From Excoecaria cochinchinensis (Eukaryota > Streptophyta > Magnoliopsida > Malpighiales > Euphorbiaceae), in the NCBI GenBank assembly GCA_947683425.1, contig CANTUQ010000081.1:10432501-10496500 (forward strand): a DNA stretch of 64,000 nucleotides. Reading direction: 5' to 3'. Shown here in pieces: positions 45,652 through 57,000 of the stretch. The number at the start of each line of letters is the position of its first letter. Position 1 is the first letter of the stretch. Under the pieces are notes generated by a model. It saw only the letters and a list, made by a program, of their open reading frames with translations, was not told the DNA's origin and did no database searches. Position numbers and translations under genes: made by a program.

Positions 45652-47739
45652 CCAACCTCTTCTGGTAGATCTGATTGTGATAATAAGCCTTCAGCCTACT
45701 CTCATCCAGTAAGTTTAAGTGCTGTAGCCTCTGTCGTGCCCATTCAGCCTCCGAAATTTGGGCTTCCATAATCACCCTCAACGATCGGAGCTCTATCTCA
45801 ACTGGCAATACTGCCTCCGTCCCGTATACCAGAGAATATGGCATAGCGCCCGTAGATGTCCTCACCGTTGTCCTGTATCCCCACAGTGCGAAGGGTAGCT
45901 TCTCTGCCCCAGTCTTCGTAAGTTTGGACCATCTTGGATAGGATCCTCTTCACATTTTTATTGGCGGCCTCTACTACCCCGTTAGCTTGTGGTCAGTAGG
46001 GAGAGGATCTATGGAGCTTGATACCATGTTTCTCAAGGAGCTTCCTGGTTTCCCCCATGAACTGTACCCCGTTGTCAGACACTATGTGGTGAGGGAGGCC
46101 ATATCTGCAGATCAGATTTCTCTCTATGAAGTTGGCCATATCCTTTGCGTCAATCTTTCTGAAGGATTCTGCCTCTACCCATTTGGTAAAATAGTCAATT
46201 GCGACTATGATGTATCTATGTCCATTAGATGTTGTAGGGCGAATCTCTCCAATGATATCTATCCCCCAAGCAGCGAAAAGCCAAGGCGATGTCAGGTTGT
46301 GTAGCTCTGATACTGGCAGATGTCTCAAATCAGCGTACTGCTGGCATAACTGGCATTGCTTGACATACTTTGAGCAGTCATTGTCCATCGTAAGCCAATA
46401 GAAGCCTTGCCTCATGATCTTCTTTGCCAGAGTTAAACCGTTCATGTGAGCCCCACAGACGCCTGCATGGGTCTCCTCCATTACCTTGCGGGCTTCTTTT
46501 TCATTTAAGCACCTGAGCTGAATCCCGTGTGCCTGTCTTTTGTACAACACTCCTTCCAAGGATATGAACTGAGAAGATAGCTTCCGGATCATTTTCTGGT
46601 CTTTCTCGGTAGCTTCCTCTGGAAACCTAGCATTTTCCAAATAATTCATAATGTCAAAGTACCATGGTTTCCCATCCGCCACTTCTACATCCATTACTGG
46701 CTTGATCTCAAAGCTAGGCTTCTCAGAACTCGAAATCAGCACTGGTTTCATAGCTACCCCTTCAGGATTATGCCACATCGACACTAGGGTTGCCAATGCA
46801 TCAGTTAGACGGTTCTCATCTCTTGGCACGAAGTGGAAAGTGCAGGTTTCAAACTGCCTACATATCTCTTTCAAATATTCAACATAGGGTACCAGCCACT
46901 CTTCTTTTACAGCCCACTCACCTCGGATCTGGTTAATCACCAAGGATGAGTCACCAAAGACTTCTATGTTCTTTGCCCCCAAAGCAGCTAAAGCTTTTAA
47001 CCTGAAAGTGCATGCTTCATATTCGGCTTCATTGTTGGTTGTTTTGTACCTCAACTTCTTGGCTAGAGGGAGTTTCTCATCATCTGGGGTTGTCAAAATA
47101 ATTCCAACTCCAGCCCCCTTGTTATTCACTGCCCCGTCGAAATGTAACTGCCATCCTTGGACAGAAATCGCGACTATGCTCTCATCAGGAAAGGTGAACT
47201 CGAGAGTGTCCCCTTGAATAGGATGCTTAGCAAGAAATTCGGCTACGGCTCGGCCCTTAATAGTTTTGCGAGTGATGTATTCAACATCAAACTCCTGTAG
47301 CAAAAGCAACCACCTCCCCATCTTACCAAGCAAAGACGGCGCTTCTTGCAAATATCTCAACGGATTCTGCCTGGCCACTGCCTGAACTTTGTACGAATGG
47401 AAATAATGCCTCAGCTTCTTTGATGCCCAAATCACTGCGAGGCAGATCTTCTCTACCTCAGCATATTTTATCTCATAAGCCAGGAACTTCTTGCTGAGGT
47501 AATAAACTGCGAATTCCACTCCAAATTCATCCTCCTGAGCCATCATGGCACCCACAGAACTGCCTTCCACTACCAGATACAGGATAAGCGGTTTGACTGG
47601 TTGTGGCGGCCTTAACACTGGCGGATTCAACAGATATTCCCTGATGCTGTCAAAGGCTTTCTAGCAGTCTTCGTTCCAGACCATAGGCTGATTCTTTCTG
47701 AGCAGCTTAAAAATGGGCTCGCATATCGAAGTGAATGAA
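45652..47739 (-). pseudogene. pol: M pol, RNase H, second RNase H and integrase core
   Basis: The long frame 47630-45993 encodes RNase H (PLILYLVVEGSS, lacking the usual catalytic Asp), a second RNase H with full acidic set (HFDGAVNNKG, NNEAEYEAC, VFGDSSLV, ENRLTDALA), then integrase HHCC (HAGVCGAH, CQLC) and DDE (WGIDII, VSDNGVQF, NGVVEAA). Breaks: at 47740-47640 a CGG-to-TGA stop, an 8-nt deletion and a CAA-to-TAG stop; TGA at 45993-45995 in the SPY-PQANG motif; a one-base insertion near 45912. Beyond it the frame 45865-45652 continues to the solo LTR. It is otherwise well conserved with Y. Confidence 0.93.
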
Positions 47740-50025
47740 TCAGCTGACATACTGCAGCTTGCCCAGAAAGCTCCTTACATCCTTCTCCTTTTGCGGCACG
47801 GGCATCTCTCTGATGGCCTTTACCTTGTCTGGGTCAATTTCTATTCCCCTTTGGCTGACGACGTGTCCCAACAGTTTCCCTGAAGTTACTCCGAAGATAC
47901 ACTTCTTGGGGTTAAGTCGCAGACTGTACTTATCAATCCTGGTGAAGAACTTCTCTAGAGCTTCAAAATGGCCCTCTCGGGTGGCTGACTTGACCATCAT
48001 GTCATCGACATATACCTCCACCTCCTTGTGGATCAGGTCGCTTAGAATCTTGGTCGCCATCCTCTGGTATGTGGCCCCTACATTTTTCAGGCCAAAAGGC
48101 ATAACTCGGTAGGCGTAGGTCCCCCACTCTATGATGAAAGCGGTCTTAACCCGGTCAGCTATCTTGTTTAGGATCTGGTTGTAGCCCACATAACCATCCC
48201 CAAAGCTGTACATCGCACAGTTGGCGGCACTGTCTATCAACACATCAATGTGGGGTAGTGGAAAATCATCTTTAGGGCAGGCCTTGTTCAGATCTCGATA
48301 ATCCACACATACCCTAATCTTCCCATTTTTCTTCGCTATAGGGACTACGTTTGCCAACCATGTAGGATACTGCACTTCAACAAGGAACTTGGCCTCAATC
48401 TGCTGCCGAATCTCCTCCTTGACCTTGTCTGCCCATTCTGGCCTGAGCCTTCTCAACTTCTGTTTTACAGGCTTATAGTCTGGATAAGTCGGGATAGCAT
48501 GTTCTGCTACGTTCCGATCGATCCCTAGCATGTCTTCATAGGTCAAGGCAAAGACTTTTTCATATTTTCTTATTATTCTCTCAAATTTTTCTCTCTTATC
48601 AGGAGTTATATTTGATGCTATTAGAATTTCTTTCGGATTTTCCGAGGTTCCAAGATTAAAAGGCATTGTATCAGTGGAATCAATATCAAAAATTGATGGA
48701 ATATGATCATGTTCATGCATGTTGAAATTATTGGAAACATCGCACAAGTAAGAGAAATCATTTGCCTTATTAATAATATTATAATTGTCATTTACATCAT
48801 AAAAAAGTTCTGGAATAAAAAGACAATCTAAGCTAGAGTCTTCTTCTGCCTCCCTAGAGGTTGATGCTGCTGCAGCTTGCTCATCGGCTTCTTGATTTAG
48901 CAGAGGCCCTTCGGGTATACCTGACGAAATCTTTAAATCCTCAATTTTCAATTCTGTTCCTGCCATCTTTTCTTTCCCCTTCTGCCTGGCTGCTAACATC
49001 TGTTCTGTGACTACCTCTTCGGGCTCACCTCTGTCCCAAGCAATGCACTGAGTCATGACCTCTTCATCCCAAAAGCTCTCAACGGTTTTGATAACTCCGA
49101 CATCCCAGTCAAATACATCGTTGAAGATCTCAAATCCGGGGACAATCCTCCCATTCACCCACCGTGGCTCATCTTCACCAGTGTAAGCGCATACTGAGGA
49201 TGCAGGCACAAAGCTTTCTGAAATATGAGGGATCTTTTCTGCCGTCTTCTTCTTGCCAAAATCGCCTCTGTACCCTAGACCCTTCCGGTTCTTCTGACCT
49301 CGAGTGGTGATCGCAGTCTGCAGCCCCTGAGAGTTTCTACCCAAACCAGCTCCAGGGAGATAGTGCATCTTTTTCATCATGTTAACCACTGCTGGGTTGT
49401 CCACTGGCCCGTGCTCTTCTCCTATCATTGACACGTGGAAGCCACTAAATGGCTGATTAGCAATTTCAAGAGCCGACACCTGATTCTCCCTCGCTGCCTT
49501 AATAGTTACCACCTCCCCTTCATGTGGGAACTTTATCATTTGATGCAGCGTGGATGGTACTCCTCCTAACCTGTGAAACCAAGGCCTCCCGAGCAGGGCT
49601 GAGAAATTAGCCGGAATGGGTAGAACCACAAACTCTACTTCTACCTCAATGGGTCCCATTTTGACCAGGGTCTTGAATGTTTCCGAGGCTTGTCTTCTTG
49701 AATTATCATAGGCTGTAATCGTCAAATCTGATTCACTGAGCATATCCTCACTCAATCCAAAAGCCTGAAGAGCTATCAGAGGGCAAACATTGATAGAAGA
49801 TCCATCATCTATCATAACGCAAGCGGTGTGCTTGCCGTTAATCAGTGCTTTGATATACAGGGGTCGGTTATGATCGTGGCCTTCGACTGGCAGGTCAGCG
49901 TCGGAAAAAACCAATCTCTCCCCCGATCCTCCTTTAACTAGACCTAAAAGCTCTGATGGGGAAATTGTGGTGGCAATAGTAGACTCAGTCAAGGCCTCTA
50001 CCACTTTCTGCCTGTGAGAAGGGGA
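47740..50025 (-). CDS. pol: M pol, N-terminal part: protease, G-patch, reverse transcriptase
   Basis: An uninterrupted frame of about 760 codons, in the same frame as gag and separated from it by one TAG (50026-50028). Order: retropepsin-type aspartic protease with CVMIDDGSSINVCPL and a LLGRPWFH flap-region motif (residues about 40-150); a G-patch-like segment, LPGAGLGRNSQGLQ and GLGYRGDF (about 205-245); a long acidic linker; then RT (about 480-754) with VPIAKKNGKIRVCVDYRDLN, PLPHIDVLID, YAYRVMPFGLKN and YVDDMM. Unlike Ogre, no intron is needed between protease and RT. It stops at LQYVS where a mutated codon ends the frame. The product would process polyprotein and copy RNA to DNA. Confidence 0.93.
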   Translation of the reverse strand, partial: SPSHRQKVVEALTESTIATTISPSELLGLVKGGSGERLVFSDADLPVEGHDHNRPLYIKALINGKHTACVMIDDGSSINVCPLIALQAFGLSEDMLSESDLTITAYDNSRRQASETFKTLVKMGPIEVEVEFVVLPIPANFSALLGRPWFHRLGGVPSTLHQMIKFPHEGEVVTIKAARENQVSALEIANQPFSGFHVSMIGEEHGPVDNPAVVNMMKKMHYLPGAGLGRNSQGLQTAITTRGQKNRKGLGYRGDFGKKKTAEKIPHISESFVPASSVCAYTGEDEPRWVNGRIVPGFEIFNDVFDWDVGVIKTVESFWDEEVMTQCIAWDRGEPEEVVTEQMLAARQKGKEKMAGTELKIEDLKISSGIPEGPLLNQEADEQAAAASTSREAEEDSSLDCLFIPELFYDVNDNYNIINKANDFSYLCDVSNNFNMHEHDHIPSIFDIDSTDTMPFNLGTSENPKEILIASNITPDKREKFERIIRKYEKVFALTYEDMLGIDRNVAEHAIPTYPDYKPVKQKLRRLRPEWADKVKEEIRQQIEAKFLVEVQYPTWLANVVPIAKKNGKIRVCVDYRDLNKACPKDDFPLPHIDVLIDSAANCAMYSFGDGYVGYNQILNKIADRVKTAFIIEWGTYAYRVMPFGLKNVGATYQRMATKILSDLIHKEVEVYVDDMMVKSATREGHFEALEKFFTRIDKYSLRLNPKKCIFGVTSGKLLGHVVSQRGIEIDPDKVKAIREMPVPQKEKDVRSFLGKLQYVS

Positions 50026-51834
50026 CTATCTTAAGAGATCCCAGATGGATATCTGAGCCGCGGTCTTTTTCAACTGCTTAACAATCTGGTTCTCCTCCGG
50101 TTCCTTTTCCGTCGATGGCTGCGCTGGTTCTGGTACCCTTGTAATCTCAGGGACCACTCTCCCACTTCTCGTCACAGCCCCTACCTCTTCTTCATCCTCA
50201 TCAGATCTCCACAGATCTAAGTTCGTCTCTCCTTCCTCTTCGGCCTCTTCACCGCTCTCACTGCTCGACCAACAATCAATGGTCGTTACAACTGCTCTTC
50301 TATCCTCAGAACAAACAACAGCAATACGCTTGCTCCCATATAAGTCCTGCAATACGTACCACTCTGGCAAGCTGGATCCGATCATAAAAACTGGTGGCGG
50401 CACGGCATTGTAACCAGGCTTCTTCTTGGATTCTCTTTTCTCAGGGTCGAAAATCTGCTTGTCATCAATCAGATCTTGAATAGAGTGTCTCAGCGCCTTA
50501 CAATTGTCTGTTAGATGGCCTGTGTGCTGATAAAATGCACAGTATTCATTGTCCTTGTGACCTGGCATTCCTTGCGTTTTAGCTGGCCTAGGAGCCAAAG
50601 GTCGCAACTTTCCTTCCTTCATCAAGCGCCTCAAAACCCAAGATAAGGGTCTCCCTAGGTTCGAAAATTTCCTCGGGGGCTGGATGTCAGTAGCAGACAC
50701 CTCAACAGATCTTCTGGTGTTGCTACTGGGACCAGTTGGCCTACTGGTTCCCTGGCCAGTGTTAGTCCTTTTTGCAAAACTATCATCGCTAGCTTTTCGG
50801 GCTAAGAATTCTCCCTTCGCCTCAATGGCTATGTCTTTTAGAGACTCCCAATCCTTCAGCCCTTTCATCTTCAGACCATTCTTCAAATACGGGCTTGCAT
50901 TCTTGATGAACAGGACGATCTGGTCTTGGGTGTCTGGCTTTCTTCGCATTTTCATAACCCTGTTCCTCCAGCGGGTGAGATAGTCGTGAAAAGATTCCCC
51001 AGCCTTCTGCTGGAGCAATTCAAGGTCCTTAAGAGTCACCTCTATTCTGGTGTTGCAATCATATTGCCTCAAGAACTCCTCCGTGAGTAGATCCCAATCT
51101 TCCTTAGTTTGACGATCGAGGCTATGGTACCAGTCGATGGCAGGGCCAGTCAGACTCAAACAAAAGTATTCCACCTTCTGCCTCTTAGGCAAAGTGGTCC
51201 CTTTCATGACCAGAGAGTACTGCTTCACATGGGCAGTCGGGTCAGAGGTACCGTCAAATTTTGGCACATCAGGCATCTTGAAATTATATGGAATCGGGTC
51301 TTCTCCCTCCAATTCTTTGTCCTCCGGGTTCATCCCCTGACCTCTACTCAGCATACGGGCCATGGCTTCAAACCTCTCTTCCATCTTCTTCAGAATGAAC
51401 TCATCAGTTTGGGGTGCCTTCCCCCTCTCAGATGCAATACTCATTTTGTCATCTTCGTCATCCCTGTCATCATCTATCTTCGGCACTGGTCTTCTCCTCT
51501 GACCTCCCGAAGCTACTGACCTCAGCTCTATTGGTGGCGGCCGAATAGGCTCTTCTTGTCTCTCAGCTCTTTCCTCCTCTCGCTCATCTTGTCTCATGGG
51601 AGGAGGAGGTGGTGGATTCTGCGGAGCATTCTGTTGTGCCAAAGCGGTTAGCATGTTCATCATTCTGCCCTCAAACTCTTCAAACCGTCGGCCCACTTCT
51701 TCTGCAATCATGGCCCTGGTGGCATCATTTCCCCTTGGTGAGTTTGCCATCTCAGATACGGTACAGCTGACTTCTGGTAAGATCTCTGGAAGGCCTTCTC
51801 TATCTAGCAGTTCAGATGCAGGAACTCGGATCAA
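50026..51834 (-). CDS. gag: gag of element M (intact, 602 aa)
   Basis: The open frame starts with ATG at 51834 and ends with TAG at 50026. An inner start, MANSPRGNDATRAMIAEEV (about 51750), aligns with the C gag start and may be the real one. A proline-rich and acidic N-terminal third is followed by the retrotransposon gag core (PKFDGTSDPTAHVKQYSL, KRQKVEYFCLSLTGPAIDWY, ESFHDYLTRWRNRV) and a zinc-finger-like YCAFYQHTGHLTDNC near residue 435. The C-terminus (ISIWDLLR) is followed in the same frame by SPSHRQK leading into protease, so gag-pol is one frame interrupted by a single amber codon. It forms the virus-like particle in relatives. Confidence 0.92.
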   Translation of the reverse strand: MIRVPASELLDREGLPEILPEVSCTVSEMANSPRGNDATRAMIAEEVGRRFEEFEGRMMNMLTALAQQNAPQNPPPPPPMRQDEREEERAERQEEPIRPPPIELRSVASGGQRRRPVPKIDDDRDDEDDKMSIASERGKAPQTDEFILKKMEERFEAMARMLSRGQGMNPEDKELEGEDPIPYNFKMPDVPKFDGTSDPTAHVKQYSLVMKGTTLPKRQKVEYFCLSLTGPAIDWYHSLDRQTKEDWDLLTEEFLRQYDCNTRIEVTLKDLELLQQKAGESFHDYLTRWRNRVMKMRRKPDTQDQIVLFIKNASPYLKNGLKMKGLKDWESLKDIAIEAKGEFLARKASDDSFAKRTNTGQGTSRPTGPSSNTRRSVEVSATDIQPPRKFSNLGRPLSWVLRRLMKEGKLRPLAPRPAKTQGMPGHKDNEYCAFYQHTGHLTDNCKALRHSIQDLIDDKQIFDPEKRESKKKPGYNAVPPPVFMIGSSLPEWYVLQDLYGSKRIAVVCSEDRRAVVTTIDCWSSSESGEEAEEEGETNLDLWRSDEDEEEVGAVTRSGRVVPEITRVPEPAQPSTEKEPEENQIVKQLKKTAAQISIWDLLR

Positions 51835-52643
51835 CCGTCCGGTAGGCGCTCTAGTCCACCTAGGCAGATCTATGATGGCTGCAGGGACAAGGCGTTAGAT
51901 GTGATGCATGGAATGCAGATGCAATGCATGATCGTGATATGCAACACCCACAAAACACAAGCAAGCAGGTAGGTCCTTCCGCCCTTATTTCTCCCACACA
52001 CGTGGTCGCGCGATCTCTTTCCTAGGCGAGATTAGCCCAAGGGTCAGTGGGGGACCCAATGGACGCGCATGGTGCACGGCAAAAAACTAGCAGCATGACA
52101 CTCCTATGCTAATGCACAAGCGAATGGATAATGATCATCATGTATTTAGACATTCCAAAAATTTCGACATGGCCCTACCGGGGCATGAAAGCCTTTGGCG
52201 ACGTTACCAAGCAAGACATCTGGACTCACCCAATACATAAGGATCCATACAGCAAGCACGGAATTACGGTTCATATCACCTATGGAAAGTAGCTACGGCC
52301 ATTACATGAGCTTTAGACCAGGGAGATGTTACTTTAGGGCTACCCAAGCATGATCCCTGCCGACGGGTCTAGCTCATCACGAGCATAACGACCGATCGGG
52401 TCATCATTTGATATACCACTAGGTACAAAGCTTGGGCTGGTGGTTAGCCTTAACATTTCTCCACATTGAGTGAACGTAGGGTTGTGCTTCGGGAATGCAC
52501 CGAGGCTAAGAAGGGACCAATCTAGCATATTCTAAGGCTCTAATGGGATGTAATGCAATTTTGAAAGAAAGCGAATTTATGAATTAAACTTTAATCACAA
52601 ATGTTAAGCAAGGTATTTTCAAATCAAAGTCTCGAACCATAAG
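51835..52643 (-). other. Leader of M between PBS and gag
   Basis: Untranslated leader. Blocks are shared with C's leader (20347-21340), including CACACGTGGTCGCGCGATCTC-type sequence near 52000 and the GGCATAGCGACC-like region near 52390. No coding frame supported. Confidence 0.6.
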
Positions 52644-52661
52644 TCCCCAGCGGAGTCGCCA
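52644..52661 (-). promoter_or_regulatory. Primer-binding site of M, tRNA-Arg(ACG)
   Basis: The minus strand reads TGGCGACTCCGCTGGGGA, one base after the LTR end GTCACA. Identical to C's PBS. Confidence 0.92.
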
Positions 52662-52662
52662 C

Positions 52663-54747
52663 TGTGACGCACGCCGGATCCCCGCGGCTGCCCGCTTGAG
52701 GGCGATCGGGGCATTTGTGGGTCCGTTGGCAACTTGCAATGAATTGCGAGTGCGTCTATTTTGGGCAACAAGGAGGTTTTATGGAGTCGCCACCCAATAG
52801 AACATTGGGAAAGTTTCTCTCACCTCGGAGAGCCTAAGACTGCGCTTAGTATCCATTTTGGGCCAACCAAAGGGGTCTTGGAGGGTAAACCTCTCGGCCT
52901 AAGGAGCCTAGGATTAACGTCAAAGTCTCGTGACACAAGAGGTGTCTTGGAGGTCATAGTTCCAATGAGTGATCGGATAGACCTCTCGCCTCTTTGAGCC
53001 CAAAGACCAGAGCTGGATTGAGGACTTCTCATCTATTTCTACCTTGATTATTTTATGATCAAATTTTAATTTCCATTAATTCGCTCTCTCTCCACACGAT
53101 GCAATTGAATCAAAGCGCATTTATTCACATTTGGAAAGCGGTAAATGAACGAGTAAATAATGAAAGCGATAAATTACAATAACACAAGGAGCGGAATACA
53201 ACTCCCTTTTATAAATATGCGATACATACACAAATCGGAGTATTGCTTATTTTGAGGACTTTGGTCCTCGCATGCATCATTATTAAAATGGATATTTCTA
53301 TTGTGAGGATTTTATTGGATAAAAATAGGACATTGGGTCCTTGATTTTATGAAGAATTCAGTTTATTAAATATAAAACGTTTGGCCGATTTTTACATTAG
53401 CAAGAAATACAACAATTTTGTCATATACAGGAGAAACAATAAATAAATACATGAAATGCAAAAGAGAGGGCGATAGGGAACTAAACTAGGCGAACTTTCC
53501 ATATGCGGGAGAACTCCCTCGGGCTTCAGCCAGTCCAAGAAACAAGAACATACTCTCACAAAACAAGCCAAAAGGATGTTAAATACAGAAGAAAAGCTAT
53601 AAATAAACATAAAAATTTGAGTGAACAAAAAAGGGAAAGAAAAAGGTTTGAAGATGTGGGACAGAACCCACCGATGGGCTATGCTGAATGACCGGTGGGC
53701 GTCGGTCAAGGTGACCTATACAGCCCGTCGCTCACTCGAAGGGAGCCGTCTGTGAGGGTGACCGACGGGCTATGCGTAAAGGTGACCGACGGGCGTCGGT
53801 CATAGTAGATGACCCGTCGGTCACCTCTGTCCCAGAAAAACAGAAGCTTTTCAAAAGGCAAAAAGACAAATTTTACATAGATTCAAGAAGAATAGAAACA
53901 AGAAATAAAGAAAAAAGGACCAAAAGCAAAGATAGTATCGAAAATGAAGGTAAAAAAGGGACAGAAAAGGGTCCAGAATATTTACCCTCAGAACAACCTT
54001 TTTGGTTGGATTCCTTGTTGTTGTTTGGCTTCCCGCACGCTCCACGAGAAGGTCCGAACAAAAAGATCAAATGTTGAAGATAGAGTGTCCTCAACAGCTC
54101 GACGAAAATTGAGTTCCAAAAACCCGTGAAAATCAACTAGATCCTCTTTCTTTTGAAGATTTGATTCTTAAATTAGTTAGATTTTTTAGAAATGTGTTTG
54201 TTGGAAGAGAGAGAAAATGCGCGTGAATTTTGGCAGAGTTTCCCCTATTTTTGCAAATTTTTCCAACCCCTTTTATGAGAAAATTCAAAGCTTTTATAGG
54301 CCAGGGGTGACCGACGGGCGTCGGAAGAATCCTACTGACACAAGGATTCATCCGACGGCCCTGCAACCTGACCGACGGGCCTGTCATTTCTACCGATGGG
54401 CTTCAAAAGAATCCTTCTGACACAAGGATTCATCCGACGGTCCTGTCAGCCGACCGACGGGTGTCGGAAGAATCCTTCTAACACAAGGATTCATCCGACG
54501 GTCCTGCCAGCCGACCGATGGGCTGGCCCCTGACCGACGGGCTGGCCGTCCGTCGAGGAAAATATACTTTTTTGGACTTTAAAAACTCCCCGTTTTCTCC
54601 CCTTCTGCCTACGAAAGGTAAAAAGACCAGTTTCTCGTGGAGCATGGGACTAAAGCCTCCAAATCCAAACCGTTTGTACAGGCTCGGATGCCGATTTCAT
54701 CATAGGGTAATCTCTGATCCGGACCGCTCCGGGACACGGTGCTTACA
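52663..54747 (-). mobile_element. 5' LTR of M
   Basis: 2085 bp. In element orientation it starts TGTAAGCACCGTGTCCCGG (54747) and ends GGCGTGCGTCACA (52663). U3 motif cluster 54303-54560 with GAATCCTT/AAGGATTC inverted repeats; TATAAAA (minus) at 54298-54292; second cluster 53660-53830; U5 inverted repeats at about 53185-53340. High similarity to the 3' LTR indicates a comparatively recent insertion. Confidence 0.95.
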
Positions 54748-54752
54748 GTCAT

Positions 54753-56253
<1,501 letters not shown>

Positions 56254-56995
56254 ATATCATCAAATTACATAAATCACAAATACACAATTCATTTATTCAT
56301 TCTTTTCCCATTTTCACAATATGTATCGATTACACATACTTTGGCATTATTATGCCTTTATACCATTTCATATTTCCAACCTCATTCATAAACCATTTTT
56401 TTGATCACACGTGCATATTTAGCATACATTTCACATTCATAATTCAATTCTCATAGTTTACATAATCACTCATATATATACATATATAATCAAGTATAAA
56501 TTTACATATTCATCCACAATGATGAAACTTGTCATTTTCCACATACATTTGTACTCATGATCTATTACATAATTTCATTACATAAGCACATACAAATATG
56601 GAATATGAATATGCTTATATATGCACCAAGACAATGTGATGGAATGATATGAGAATATAGGAATGAGCCTAATGGTACCTAGACTAAAGCCTTAGATACT
56701 AGATAGATTGCCATGACAATAAGGACCCTAGATTTGTTATACTGCCACAAATTCTTTGACACCTTATTGTGTCCCCATATTTGACATTAATGCATTCTTT
56801 TGATTTGACACATGAAATAATGTCCTCGGATATAAGCATTAACACTTCAGTGTCCCTAAAATTGTCCCATTATCTAGTTAATTTGGTTTGGTACTAGGTC
56901 AAGTTGGGCACTTTATTGAAGAATTGGACAATTTATATAAGTATTGCTGTGAAATCTTGATTTTGAATCATGATTTGTAAACTTATTTGCTAAAT
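56254..56995. other. AT-rich intergenic DNA
   Basis: No gene, tRNA or recognisable mobile-element end seen. Confidence 0.5.
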
Positions 56996-57000
56996 ATAAA

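Larger units (their letters stand above)
35350..54747 (-). mobile_element. Complete Tat-lineage retrotransposon M (19.4 kb including a nested solo LTR)
   Basis: It is bounded by LTRs of 2058 bp (35350-37407) and 2085 bp (52663-54747) with TSD GTCAT at 35345-35349 and 54748-54752. Transcribed right to left: 5' LTR, tRNA-Arg PBS, leader, gag, pol (PR, G-patch, RT, RNase H, second RNase H, integrase), convergent noncoding block, antisense accessory gene, bidirectional promoter, sense accessory gene, hairpin array, polypurine tract, 3' LTR. A solo LTR splits the integrase. Without it M is about 17.4 kb, large as expected for Ogre/Tat relatives. It is defective: stops and indels lie in pol and both accessory genes. 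Confidence 0.95.

Noticed and set aside
50684..51898. Plus-strand ORFs opposite M gag
   Set aside because: Shadow frames of a conserved minus-strand gag; no independent features.
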